Assembly (NCBI GenBank): GCA_027451985.1
Contig: DAIDHS010000007.1
Location: 18,152-82,151 of the forward strand
Source of the DNA: Elusimicrobiota bacterium
GTDB lineage: Bacteria; Elusimicrobiota; Elusimicrobia; UBA1565; UBA9628
Direction of reading: 5' to 3'
DNA: 64,000 bases
The notes below the pieces were generated by a model, which did no database searches, was not told the DNA's origin, and saw only the letters and a list, made by a program, of their open reading frames with translations. A program made the position numbers and the translations under genes. Numbering within the stretch: the stretch's first letter is position 1; each line of letters begins with the position of its first letter. Shown here in pieces: positions 41,642 to 50,062 of this stretch.

Positions 41642-42274
41642 CTAGTAGGTTCCGAACAGGCGGTCGCCGGCGTCGCCCAGGCCGGGCACGATGTAGCCCA
41701 CGGAGTTGAGCTTGGCGTCGACCGCGGCGGTGTAGATGGCCACGTCCGGGTGGTCCTGGTGCACGCGGCGGATGCCGTCCTTGGCCGAGAGGAGCGAAAT
41801 CAGGGCGATTTTGCGCGCGCCGTCCATCTTCAAGATGCGCACGGCCTCCGCGGCCGAGCCGCCGGTGGCCAACATCGGATCGCAGAGAATGACGAAGGAT
41901 TTGCTCAAATCCTTGGGCAGCCGCACGTAGTAGCGCACGGGGTTGAGCGTCTCCTCGTTGCGGTAAAGGCCGATGTGCCCGATGCGCGCCTCGGGATAAA
42001 GCGTCAAGGCGCCTTCCATCAAGCCCAGGCCCGCGCGCAGCACCGCGACCAAGGCCACGGGCTCGGCCAGCACCTCGGCGGGGGACGCCTTGATGGGCGT
42101 GGGCACGGAAATCTTCTTGCCGGCGAGCTCGCGCATGGCTTCGTAGCCCAGGATGGCGCCGGCCTCCTGCATGAGCCGGCGGAAATCGGAGGGGGTGGTG
42201 CGCTTGTCGCGCAGGTGCGCGAGCTTGTGCTTTAAGAGCGGGTGGTCGCAGACGACGAGCTTAGGTTGGGTCAT
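41642..42274 (-). CDS. upp: Uracil phosphoribosyltransferase
   Basis: 210 residues from ATG 42274; the long upstream frame is not conserved. UPRT signatures: N-terminal HPLLKHKLAHLRDKRT, VLRAGLGLMEG, ARIGHIGLYRNEETLNP, the PRPP loop ILCDPMLATGGSAAEAV, and C-terminal IVPGLGDAGDRLFGT. It makes UMP from uracil and PRPP for pyrimidine salvage. Lies downstream of the pyrimidine phosphorylase and a lipoprotein but has its own TATAAT seven bases from the ATG, so it can be expressed separately. Confidence 0.97.
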   Translation of the reverse strand: MTQPKLVVCDHPLLKHKLAHLRDKRTTPSDFRRLMQEAGAILGYEAMRELAGKKISVPTPIKASPAEVLAEPVALVAVLRAGLGLMEGALTLYPEARIGHIGLYRNEETLNPVRYYVRLPKDLSKSFVILCDPMLATGGSAAEAVRILKMDGARKIALISLLSAKDGIRRVHQDHPDVAIYTAAVDAKLNSVGYIVPGLGDAGDRLFGTY

Positions 42275-42281
42275 CCGCGAT

Positions 42282-42287
42282 ATTATA
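42282..42287 (-). promoter_or_regulatory. -10 element of upp (TATAAT, 7 bases before ATG)
   Basis: TATAAT-N7-ATG on the minus strand, inside the 17-base gap after the lipoprotein stop. Implies a leaderless upp transcript. Confidence 0.5.
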
Positions 42288-42291
42288 GCGA

Positions 42292-42954
42292 TTATTGCTG
42301 CCACCAGGGCGCCGCGCCGCCAGATGGCTTGGGATTGGAATTCACGGGCGCGCTTTGTCCCCCGACCTTGGCCTGAAACTCGGGCGCGCTGAAATCCTGC
42401 GCCATGGCGGACGCGGCGTTTTTGACGGCCTCGCTCAAGGCCTCTCCAGCCCGCGGCATATCGGAGTTGCTCCCACCGGTCGTCACGCTGCCCGTGAAGT
42501 TCTTGCTCCAAACGACGCCGGAGCGGTCCAAAACCTCGAAGTCCAAGCTCACCTCGGTGACGATGCGGCTCATGCTTATCTGGACGGAGGTTTGCTCCTG
42601 GTTGAAATGCGGCTCGATGAGCAGGTCATAGCCGGTGAAATCGCCCTGATTTTGCACCGCCGTCACGCTTTGGAAGACCTGGCGGAAGGTTTCCAGGCTC
42701 ACTTGTTCCAGGTTCTGCCCGAAGGGGTAGAGCCACGCTCCCAAGGGAATGGGCGCGCGGCAGACGTAGGCCTGGTCTTGCGGCGAAACCAGGATGGCGG
42801 CGCGCAGAGGAAGCAGTCCTTGCTGGGCGACGACCGTCTCGGCCGGCGTATTAATCGTGGCGGTAAAAGTCGCGGCGCAGGCGCCCAGGAAAAACGGCAG
42901 GAGCAAAGCGGGCGCGACGCGCCAGGCGCGGGCGGTCAGCGCTGATCGCTTCAT
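42292..42954 (-). CDS. Hypothetical lipoprotein
   Basis: 220 residues with signal and lipobox (LLLPFFLGACA, Cys near residue 26). The body resembles a beta-rich envelope lipoprotein: QQGLLPLRAAILVSPQ, FRQVFQSVTAV, GYDLLIEPHFNQEQTSVQISMSRIVTEVSLDFEVLDRSGVVW. That pattern echoes CsgG/LptE-like folds without matching a family I know. Its start overlaps the stop of the pyrimidine phosphorylase (ATGA); an envelope lipoprotein in a nucleoside salvage operon is unexplained. Confidence 0.65.
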   Translation of the reverse strand: MKRSALTARAWRVAPALLLPFFLGACAATFTATINTPAETVVAQQGLLPLRAAILVSPQDQAYVCRAPIPLGAWLYPFGQNLEQVSLETFRQVFQSVTAVQNQGDFTGYDLLIEPHFNQEQTSVQISMSRIVTEVSLDFEVLDRSGVVWSKNFTGSVTTGGSNSDMPRAGEALSEAVKNAASAMAQDFSAPEFQAKVGGQSAPVNSNPKPSGGAAPWWQQ

Positions 42955-44264
42955 CGGCCGCGAATGACTTTAAGAACGACCGGCGCCCGCCGCGGGCGGC
43001 GCGCGCCAATGGCCGCGGCGGACAAGAACTCGGCCTCGCCGGCGCGCAAGCGCGCGTCATCCGAGGAGTAGAGCACGGCCAAGGTCTCGCCGGCGGCCAC
43101 GCGGTCGCCCACTTTTTTCTCAAGGCGCAAGCCCGCGCCGTAGTCGAGCGTTTCTTCCGCGAAGTCGCGCCCCGCGCCCAAAAAGACCGCGGCGCGGCCG
43201 ACTTTTCGGGCGTCCAAGGCCGTGACGAATCCCGCGCGCGGAGCAGTGACTACGCGCGAAGAAGAAGCTTTCGGCAGCAAATCCAAGTTATCGAGCGCGG
43301 CCGCGTCGCCGCCCTGCTTTTGCGCGATCAATTTCAAGCGCTTGAAGCCTTCGCCGGAATCGATGGCGGCCTGCATGCGCTCGGCGCCCGCCTCCGGCGT
43401 TTTGGCCAAGCCCGAGAGATGCAGCATCCAGCCGCCCAAGGCCAGCAGGCATTCCCGGTAATCGGGCGCGGAGGTCTCGCCGCGCAGGACCTCGACCGCT
43501 TGGCGCACTTCCAAAGCGTTGCCCACGTAGCGGCCCAAGGGCTGCTCCATCGCGGTCATGAGCGCGGCGGACTTAAGGCCCAAAAGACCCGCGGTCTTGA
43601 CCAGCGCGCGGCCCAAGGCCTCGGCCTCCTTGGCGGTCTTGAAGATGGCGCCAGAGCCCGCCTTCAAATCGATGACCAGGGCGTCCAAGCCCTCGCAGAG
43701 CTTCTTGGACAAGATGCTCGCGACGATGAGCGGCAAGGACGCCACTGTGGACGTCGCGTCGCGAAGCGCGTAGAGTTTGCGATCAGCCGGGGCCAAGGCT
43801 TCGCTTTGCCCAAAGAGGCACACGCCCGCGGACTCGCACTGGGCCAGGACCGCCTCAGGGGAGAGCCGCACCTTGAAGCCGGGGATGGATTCGAGCTTAT
43901 CCAAGGTGCCGCCGGTGTGGCCCAAGCCGCGCCCGGACATCATGGGCACGCACAGGCCGCAGGCCGCGGCCAAGGGCGCCAGCGCCAAGGAAATCCCGTC
44001 GCCCACGCCGCCGGTCGAGTGCTTGTCGGCCTTGGGTTTGGCGATGCGCGAGAAATCGAGCTGCGCGCCGGAGCGGGCCATGGCGCCGGTCAAGCCCGCG
44101 GTCTCTTTCTCGCTCATGCCGTTCAGGCAGACGGCCATGAGCCAGGCGGAGAGCTGGTAATCGGGCACGGTGCCCTTGGCGGCCGCATCCGCGATAAAAG
44201 CGAGCTCGTCCGGGGCGTGGGCCCTGCCTTCGCGCTTGGCCGCGATGAGGTCGAGCATTCTCAT
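42951..44264 (-). CDS. Pyrimidine-nucleoside (thymidine) phosphorylase
   Basis: 437 residues. Signature blocks: KADKHSTGGVGDGISLALAPLAAACG (about residues 78-103, including the KxSTGGVGD phosphate loop), MSGRGLGHTGGTLDKLESIPGF, and IDLKAGSGAIFKTAKEAEALG. C-terminal domain ends with GDRVAAGETLAVLYSSDD. Cleaves thymidine, deoxyuridine or uridine to the base and (deoxy)ribose-1-phosphate; uracil then feeds Upp nearby. DeoA or Pdp cannot be decided by eye. Start 44264 is directly behind TATCCT-N6; ATG 44258 is an alternative. Confidence 0.93.
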   Translation of the reverse strand: MRMLDLIAAKREGRAHAPDELAFIADAAAKGTVPDYQLSAWLMAVCLNGMSEKETAGLTGAMARSGAQLDFSRIAKPKADKHSTGGVGDGISLALAPLAAACGLCVPMMSGRGLGHTGGTLDKLESIPGFKVRLSPEAVLAQCESAGVCLFGQSEALAPADRKLYALRDATSTVASLPLIVASILSKKLCEGLDALVIDLKAGSGAIFKTAKEAEALGRALVKTAGLLGLKSAALMTAMEQPLGRYVGNALEVRQAVEVLRGETSAPDYRECLLALGGWMLHLSGLAKTPEAGAERMQAAIDSGEGFKRLKLIAQKQGGDAAALDNLDLLPKASSSRVVTAPRAGFVTALDARKVGRAAVFLGAGRDFAEETLDYGAGLRLEKKVGDRVAAGETLAVLYSSDDARLRAGEAEFLSAAAIGARRPRRAPVVLKVIRGR

Positions 44265-44270
44265 ATATAA

Positions 44271-44276
44271 AGGATA
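44271..44276 (-). promoter_or_regulatory. -10 element of the pyrimidine phosphorylase gene (TATCCT, 6 bases before ATG)
   Basis: TATCCT-N6-ATG on the minus strand, no Shine-Dalgarno. The promoter's -35 side falls inside the CTAG-rich repeat array, so the array can directly influence this promoter. Confidence 0.45.
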
Positions 44277-44283
44277 CCGCCCC

Positions 44284-44466
44284 TAGCCAGGCCTGGCCTA
44301 GGCCTACCTAGGCCTCTAGACCCTAGATAGGGCCTAGATCCTAGGGAGATCCTAGGGTCTGCCAGACCTGATCCTAGGGGGTAGACCCTATCTGGCCTAT
44401 CTGATCCTAGGGTGATCCTAGGGCCTAGGCGGCCTGATCCTAGGGGGGATCCTAGGCCTAGACTAG
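44284..44466. repeat. CTAG-rich palindromic repeat array
   Basis: About 16 CTAG tetramers in about 185 bases, most inside CCTAGG, and five inside GATCCTAGG. Units vary in spacing and many arms are self-complementary, so the strand could fold into alternative hairpins. CTAG is usually one of the rarest tetramers in bacterial DNA and appears only sporadically elsewhere in this window. The minus-strand frame across it (LGS-rich) looks like a by-product. Lies between the membrane-HTH gene stop and the phosphorylase promoter. Confidence 0.85.
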
Positions 44467-45152
44467 GCCCCTGAGTTGGCGTCTGGCAATGAATAATGGG
44501 CATCGCTGTCACCGCGTTTTCCGCTTTGGGTCAAAACTCCGTCCCGGACCAAGCCGCGCAGGACGATGCGCGCGTAGCGCCGGGACACCCCTAGGATTTT
44601 AGCGCATTCCGAGGCGCTGATGCGCCCGCCGTGGGCGCGGCAGTAGTCCACAATCGCGTCCTTGCGGTCGCGCGGGGTGGGCTCCGGAGCCGGAGGCGGG
44701 GGAATTGGCCCGGGCGCGGGATGCGGCTTAGGCGGAGTTGGAACCGGACGCGGGCGGGGCCGCCGCAGCGGGACATCGGCCAGAGCCTTGGAAAATGACG
44801 CGAGAACCAGCAGGGCCGCGGTCTCCAGCGCCAAAAGCAAAATGTTTTTCGGCGGGAAGAAACCATGGACGGGCTTGTCCTGCGCCCAAGCCTCGGCGAC
44901 CCAGAGCAGGAAAACGGAGATGAGCCAAACGGCCGCGGGCGCCCCGCCCCAGTCTCCTTCCATCCCGCCCGAACGTTGCCGCCAGCGTTCGGCTTCGCCC
45001 AAGACGCCGTCCGCGATCATGACGGCGAAGGCGGCGGCCAGCCAAGCCCAGAGACGTTCAGCGGCGGTGGAGGAGGGGTGAAACGCCAGGGCGGCGTCCA
45101 GGCCGAAGGCCGCAATCGCGGCGACGATGAAACGGAAGCTCACGGCGCCCAT
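44463..45152 (-). CDS. Membrane protein with C-terminal winged-helix domain
   Basis: 229 residues. The N-terminal 125 residues hold four hydrophobic segments (FIVAAIAAFGLDAALAF, LWAWLAAAFAVMIADGV, AAVWLISVFLLWVAEAW, NILLLALETAALLVLASF). A Pro-rich linker (residues 130-160) leads to a DNA-binding-like domain, RKDAIVDYCRAHGGRISASECAKILGVSRRYARIVLRGLVRDGVL. That layout suggests a membrane-tethered regulator that reads a membrane or external signal. The CTAG array begins at its 3' end. No named family recognised; gene may be alone. Confidence 0.6.
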   Translation of the reverse strand: MGAVSFRFIVAAIAAFGLDAALAFHPSSTAAERLWAWLAAAFAVMIADGVLGEAERWRQRSGGMEGDWGGAPAAVWLISVFLLWVAEAWAQDKPVHGFFPPKNILLLALETAALLVLASFSKALADVPLRRPRPRPVPTPPKPHPAPGPIPPPPAPEPTPRDRKDAIVDYCRAHGGRISASECAKILGVSRRYARIVLRGLVRDGVLTQSGKRGDSDAHYSLPDANSGA

Positions 45153-45238
45153 AATCGCTCAAAGCGGTCGGGCGATTGTAGCAAAAGGGAACGCCGCAGA
45201 AACCGAACGATTTTGCATCCACCGCCAAGTTTAAATGG

Positions 45239-47575
45239 TTACCTTTGCCCGCTCTTTAAAAGAGCCAAGTACTTTTGAGCATACGGATCGTGCGCCAACC
45301 CCGGCTCGGCGGATAAAATGTTCTTCGCCTTTTCTACGCGTCCCATTGCCGCTTCGTCCATGGCCCAATAAATTCGGGAAGCCGGAGATTGCGGAGATAT
45401 CCGGTAGAGACGCTCGTACGCTTTCGCCGAATCGGCCCAATGACGAAGATTAAATTGCGCGTAGGCCAGATTCTGCCAACTGTCGGGATCATCGGGCTTC
45501 AGGCTGATCGCACGAGTCGCTAAACTGACCGTGGCCGGCCAATTACCCACGCTGCTCATGGCCCAAGCCCATTCGGACCATGCGCGCGAATACGTGGGAG
45601 ACATCTTTGTGGCAATCTGGAAACACTGCACGGCATCCTTCCAGTCTTTGTTTTTTCCGAATGCCACGCCTAGATTGACATAACCGGCTTGTGCACCTGG
45701 TTCATGCATCCCGCCTTGCACCAACCCCTTTAGCTCAGCGACGTCTGGATGCGAGAAGTAAGAGGCTTTTATTGAAGCGATTAAAACGGCGGTGAGCCAA
45801 GACGGGTGAAAATGTTCGCTGATTATGGCGGCCTGCAGAGCTTTTTCCGGATTACCCTCATTCAAATAGTACAGGGCCAATTTCCCTTCGATATCCCCTT
45901 GCCTGATGTTCGTTTCCTTAATAACATCATTTCCCGAATTTAAAAGAAAAAATGCGTCCCTTGGGTTTACATTAACAGCCTGCCCGGATATGCGCGCGCA
46001 TTCGGCGAACTTGCCTTCCTTAAGCAGAACAGCGCATTCATTGGCGCTTGAATAAAAATAAAGCGGAGCGGAATGCGGTATTTTTCGATAATATGCCATG
46101 GCCTGGCTCAATAATCCCCGATTTGCCAAGAGATTTGCCAAGTTATATTCCACCTGCTCGTATGTAGGGTCCAATATTAGGGCTTTATGATACTGCATGA
46201 TGGTTTCCCTGGGGTTGCGTTTTACTATCGCAACCCCAAAATTCAGATGTGCCAGTGCGCTGCCAGGATCCAGTGACAATTCATATCGCCATAGGGTTTC
46301 CGAATCGTGCCATATTTTTGTTTGTTTCCAGGACAGACAGCCGAATACAGTCAATAAGCCCAAAGCGACGGCTGCGGAATAGGCATTGAGCAAATAAGCC
46401 AGGCACCCTCCGGAGAGAATCGCCCAGCCCAGACAGGGGAGGTAGCTATAGCGATCAGCCACAAGTTGATTGTTAAATTGCACAATGCCTAATATCGGAA
46501 ATAAAGTCAGGATGTAGAAGGCCCATAGGACGGGGCCGCTTTTCCAACGGCCACGAAAAAGGATGATGCCGCTAGTAATGCCTAATGCTAGAAGCAAATC
46601 CAAAGCGAACGGCCAACGCAAAAGGCTGATTCCAGGCGGCAGTTGATAGAAGGGCAATAATCCAGTCGGGTAAACCGTCTTCCAAAGGTAGAAGATCGTC
46701 CCATAAGACGCTTGAGCTAATCGGGAACCCAAACCGTCGGCATGAAGAGAAGACACAGTATGGCCTTGCGCGATATATCCCGTCATACCTATGACTAACG
46801 ACACGGTAAAGAAAGGGATTTTTTCAACCAATATGGATATCTTCTGCGGTGAAAACCATTTTTTAATTTGCCAATCCAATCGCCCCAACGGATAAATGTC
46901 CAGAAGGATAAGCGCGAGCGGAAGAGTTATTCCCATGGCTTTGGACAGGAGTGAAAGCGCGAATGAGGCGAAGGCAAGGATGAGCAATTTTTTAGAAACA
47001 TGATGATTCGCCGATGAGGATTGCGCTTTTAGATAGAAAATTAGCACCAGCAGATAAAAAAAGCCGGAAAGCACGTCTCGCCGTTCGCTCGCCCAAGCCA
47101 CTGATTCCACGCGCAGAGGGTGAATCCCGAAAAACAGTGCGGAAAAAGCCGCAGCGAATACAAGCGGAGTTTTCTTAACCTCAGGAATGGCCATCCTAAT
47201 GAGCTTCGAACTCAAAAAATAGACTAGAACGGCATTGGCTCCATGCAGAAGAATATTGGTCAAATGGTAGCCGAACGGATTAAGCCCCCAAAGCTTGTAA
47301 TCAACTGCGCAACTCAGCAATGAGAACGGCATGTAATTCCCCTCATAAAAGGTGCTGAACATCCAGTGAATATGGGACCAATCTAGTTCGCGGAAGCCGA
47401 TGCAGCCTAGAATAAATTTTTCATCGTCCCAATTAACGAAGCCGTTTTTTAAGGCGGGGGAAAAAACTAGGAAAACTGTTAAAAAAATAAAGAAGGGGAC
47501 AATCCAATCAATATAAGCGGCCCTAGCCGTGATCTCGTTTTTATTCTTGAGTTCGCTTTCCGCGTGCTGATTCAT
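45239..47575 (-). CDS. GT-C membrane glycosyltransferase with C-terminal TPRs (TMTC-like), copy A
   Basis: 778 residues. The first 430 hold about eleven membrane helices with the first-loop motif FVNWDDEKFI and HLTNILLHGANAVLVYFLSSKL, and FFGIHPLRVESVAWASERRDVLSGFFYLL, features of the bacterial TMTC/PMT-type family. The last 330 residues are TPRs (LAHLNFGVAIVKRNPRETIMQYHKALILDP; AYAQFNLRHWADSAKAYERLYRISPQS). It probably transfers a polyprenyl-linked sugar to exported proteins or glycans. Copy B lies directly upstream as a tandem duplicate. TATAAA sits 11 bases before the ATG. Confidence 0.8.
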   Translation of the reverse strand: MNQHAESELKNKNEITARAAYIDWIVPFFIFLTVFLVFSPALKNGFVNWDDEKFILGCIGFRELDWSHIHWMFSTFYEGNYMPFSLLSCAVDYKLWGLNPFGYHLTNILLHGANAVLVYFLSSKLIRMAIPEVKKTPLVFAAAFSALFFGIHPLRVESVAWASERRDVLSGFFYLLVLIFYLKAQSSSANHHVSKKLLILAFASFALSLLSKAMGITLPLALILLDIYPLGRLDWQIKKWFSPQKISILVEKIPFFTVSLVIGMTGYIAQGHTVSSLHADGLGSRLAQASYGTIFYLWKTVYPTGLLPFYQLPPGISLLRWPFALDLLLALGITSGIILFRGRWKSGPVLWAFYILTLFPILGIVQFNNQLVADRYSYLPCLGWAILSGGCLAYLLNAYSAAVALGLLTVFGCLSWKQTKIWHDSETLWRYELSLDPGSALAHLNFGVAIVKRNPRETIMQYHKALILDPTYEQVEYNLANLLANRGLLSQAMAYYRKIPHSAPLYFYSSANECAVLLKEGKFAECARISGQAVNVNPRDAFFLLNSGNDVIKETNIRQGDIEGKLALYYLNEGNPEKALQAAIISEHFHPSWLTAVLIASIKASYFSHPDVAELKGLVQGGMHEPGAQAGYVNLGVAFGKNKDWKDAVQCFQIATKMSPTYSRAWSEWAWAMSSVGNWPATVSLATRAISLKPDDPDSWQNLAYAQFNLRHWADSAKAYERLYRISPQSPASRIYWAMDEAAMGRVEKAKNILSAEPGLAHDPYAQKYLALLKSGQR

Positions 47576-47666
47576 GGGAGAAGATTTTTATACAAAATTA
47601 GGCCGGTAGCAAAAGGGAACGCCGCAGAAACCGAACGGGTTTGCATCCACCGCCAAGTTTAAATGG

Positions 47667-49988
47667 TTACCTTTGCCCGCTCTTTAAAAGAGCCAAGTAC
47701 TTTTGGGCATACTGATCGTGCGCCAACCCCGGCTCGGCGGATAAAATGTTCTTCGCCTTTTCTACGCGTCCCATTGCCGCTTCGTCCATGGCCCAATAAA
47801 TTCGGGAAGCCGGAGATTGCGGAGATATCCGGTAGAGACGCGCGTACGCCTTCGCCGAATCGGCCCAATGATGCAGATTGAATTGCGCGTAAGCCAAGTT
47901 CTGCCAACTGTAGGCATCATCAGGCTGTAGACTGATCGCATGGGTCGCCAAACTGGCTGTGGCCGACCAATTACCCACGCTGCTCATGGCCCAAGCCCAT
48001 TCGGACCATGCGCGCGAATACGTGGGAGACATCTTTGTGGCAATCTGAAAACACATCACGGCATCCTTCCAGTCTTTATTCTTCCCAAAGGCCACGCCCA
48101 AATCAACATAACCATCCTGCGCCGCCGGCTCGTGCCGGCCAGTTCGCATCAGCTTCTGCAGTTCGGCCATGTCGGCAGGGGGAAAATAAGAGGCCTTTAT
48201 TGAAGCGATCAAAACAGCAGTTGGCCAAGACGGATGGAGGCTCTCGCTGGTTTCCGCGGCCTGCAAAGCTTTTGGGGGATCACCTCTATTTAAATAGTAC
48301 AGAGCCAGTTTCCCTTCAATGTCGCTCTGTTGAAGAATCGCATTTTCTCGATTGAGCACGAGAAATGCGTCATCTGGGTTAGCTTTGGCGACTTTATCAA
48401 TGACATCCGCACATTCGACGAAACGGCCTTTCTTAATTAGAATGGCGCACTCATCAACGCTCGCGTAACAATAGAGCGGGTCGGAGGGCGGTATTTTACG
48501 GTAAAGGGCCAGAGCCTCATCTGATAAACGCTCACTGGTCAAGAGATTTGCCAAGTCATATTCTGCGGCTGCATACGAGGGATTCAAGGTTAGTGCTGTT
48601 TGAAACTCAGCTACAGCAGCTTGACGGTTTCTGCCCATAAGAGCGGCCCCTAAGTTAAGATGCGCCAGCACACAATTAGGCGCGAGCGAAAGCTCGTAGC
48701 GCCAAAGCAATCTAGAATCCTGCCATATTTTTGTTTGTTTCCAGGAAAGGCAACCGAATAGAGTCAACAGGACTAAAGCGATAGCTGCGGAATAGGCATT
48801 AAACAAATAAGCCAGACATCCCCCTGAGAGAACAGCCCAGCTCAAAGAGGGGAGATAGCTGTAGCGGTCCGCCACCAGATAGTCGCCAAATTTCACAATA
48901 CCCAACACCGGGAATAGGGTCAGGATATAGAAGGCCCATAGGACAGGTCCGCTCTTCCAGCGGTGCCGTAAAAAAATAATACCGATAGTAATACCCAATG
49001 CCAGAAGCAAATCTACGATGAACGGCCAACGCAGAAGGCTTATTCCAGGCGGTATCTGGTAAAGGGGCAATAATCCAACGGGGTAAATTGTTTTCCAAAG
49101 ATAAAACATCACCCCATAAGAAGCCTGCGCCAATCTTGCGCTCAAATCGTAAGACTGAATAGAAGACACGGCGGGACTTTGCGAAATGTATGCCGCGGCG
49201 CCGACCACCAATGACAAGAGAAAGAAAGGGATTTTTTCAACCAGTATGGATAGTTTCTGCGGTGAAAACCATTCCCGCACATCCGGATCCAATCGTTTCA
49301 AAGGATAAATATCCAGAAGGATAAGAGCTATCGGAAGAGTTACTCCCATTGCTTTGGACAGGAGGGAAAGAGCGAATACTGCGATGGCGCAGATAATCCA
49401 CCTTTTAGAAACAGTGCGGGACGCTGAAGAAGACTGCGCTTTTAGATAAAAAATCAGCGTCAGCAAATAAAAAAATCCGGAGAGCACATCCTTGCGTTCG
49501 GTTACCCAGGCTACGGACTCCACGCGCAGAGGGTGAATCCCGAAAAACAGTGCGGAGAAAGCCGCAGCGAATACAAGCGGAGTTTTCTTAACCTCAGGAA
49601 TGGCCATCTTAATGAGCTTCGAACTCAAGAAATAGACCAGAACGGCATTGGCTCCGTGCAAAAGAATGTTGGTCAAATGGTAGCCGAACGGGTTAAGCCC
49701 CCAAAGTTTGTAATCGACCGCGAAGCTAAACCATAGCAAGGGCATATATGACCCTTGATAAAAAGTGCTGAACATCCAGCGGAGATTGGCCCAGCCAAGT
49801 CCGCGGTAAGCCGTGCAGCCAAGAATTAGCCTGTCATCATCCCAATTGACGAAGCCGTTTTTTAAGGCGGGGGAAAAAACCAGGAAAACTGTTAAAAAAA
49901 TGAAGAAAGGAACAATCCAATCAATATAAGCGGCCCTAGCCGTGATCTCGTTTTTATTCTTGAGTTCGCTTTCCGCGTGCTGATTCAT
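47667..49988 (-). CDS. GT-C membrane glycosyltransferase with C-terminal TPRs (TMTC-like), copy B
   Basis: 773 residues, paralogue of the gene at 45239. The first 51 residues are identical and the last 55 nearly so; the loop after NWDD and much of the middle differ (DRLILGCTAYRGLGWANLRWMFSTFYQGSYMPLLW versus the copy A loop), as do the central TPRs. Divergence in the loop around NWDD, where the donor or acceptor is bound in this fold, suggests different specificity. Same upstream TATAAA. Less GC-rich than neighbours, a sign of horizontal origin. Confidence 0.8.
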   Translation of the reverse strand: MNQHAESELKNKNEITARAAYIDWIVPFFIFLTVFLVFSPALKNGFVNWDDDRLILGCTAYRGLGWANLRWMFSTFYQGSYMPLLWFSFAVDYKLWGLNPFGYHLTNILLHGANAVLVYFLSSKLIKMAIPEVKKTPLVFAAAFSALFFGIHPLRVESVAWVTERKDVLSGFFYLLTLIFYLKAQSSSASRTVSKRWIICAIAVFALSLLSKAMGVTLPIALILLDIYPLKRLDPDVREWFSPQKLSILVEKIPFFLLSLVVGAAAYISQSPAVSSIQSYDLSARLAQASYGVMFYLWKTIYPVGLLPLYQIPPGISLLRWPFIVDLLLALGITIGIIFLRHRWKSGPVLWAFYILTLFPVLGIVKFGDYLVADRYSYLPSLSWAVLSGGCLAYLFNAYSAAIALVLLTLFGCLSWKQTKIWQDSRLLWRYELSLAPNCVLAHLNLGAALMGRNRQAAVAEFQTALTLNPSYAAAEYDLANLLTSERLSDEALALYRKIPPSDPLYCYASVDECAILIKKGRFVECADVIDKVAKANPDDAFLVLNRENAILQQSDIEGKLALYYLNRGDPPKALQAAETSESLHPSWPTAVLIASIKASYFPPADMAELQKLMRTGRHEPAAQDGYVDLGVAFGKNKDWKDAVMCFQIATKMSPTYSRAWSEWAWAMSSVGNWSATASLATHAISLQPDDAYSWQNLAYAQFNLHHWADSAKAYARLYRISPQSPASRIYWAMDEAAMGRVEKAKNILSAEPGLAHDQYAQKYLALLKSGQR

Positions 49989-50062
49989 GGGAGAAGATTT
50001 TTATACAAAATTAGGCCGGTGATTCATTGAGCCAGCGTGGAGCGGGTGCGAAGGGTTCCGCG

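Larger units (their letters stand above)
45178..50020. repeat. 2.43-kb tandem duplication
   Basis: Unit A 45178-47605 and unit B 47606-50020 (period 2428 bases). Each starts GTAGCAAAAGGGAACGCCGC, contains one GT-C/TPR gene, and ends ATACAAAATTAGGCCGGT. The ends are almost identical while the gene middles diverge, so either gene conversion or selection shaped them. The junction lies at 47605/47606. The whole duplication is visibly less GC-rich than its surroundings. Confidence 0.9.

Noticed and set aside
44261..44512. LGS-rich 83-codon minus-strand frame across the CTAG array
   Set aside because: Repetitive product follows from the repeat itself; it overlaps both neighbours and has no ribosome-binding site.
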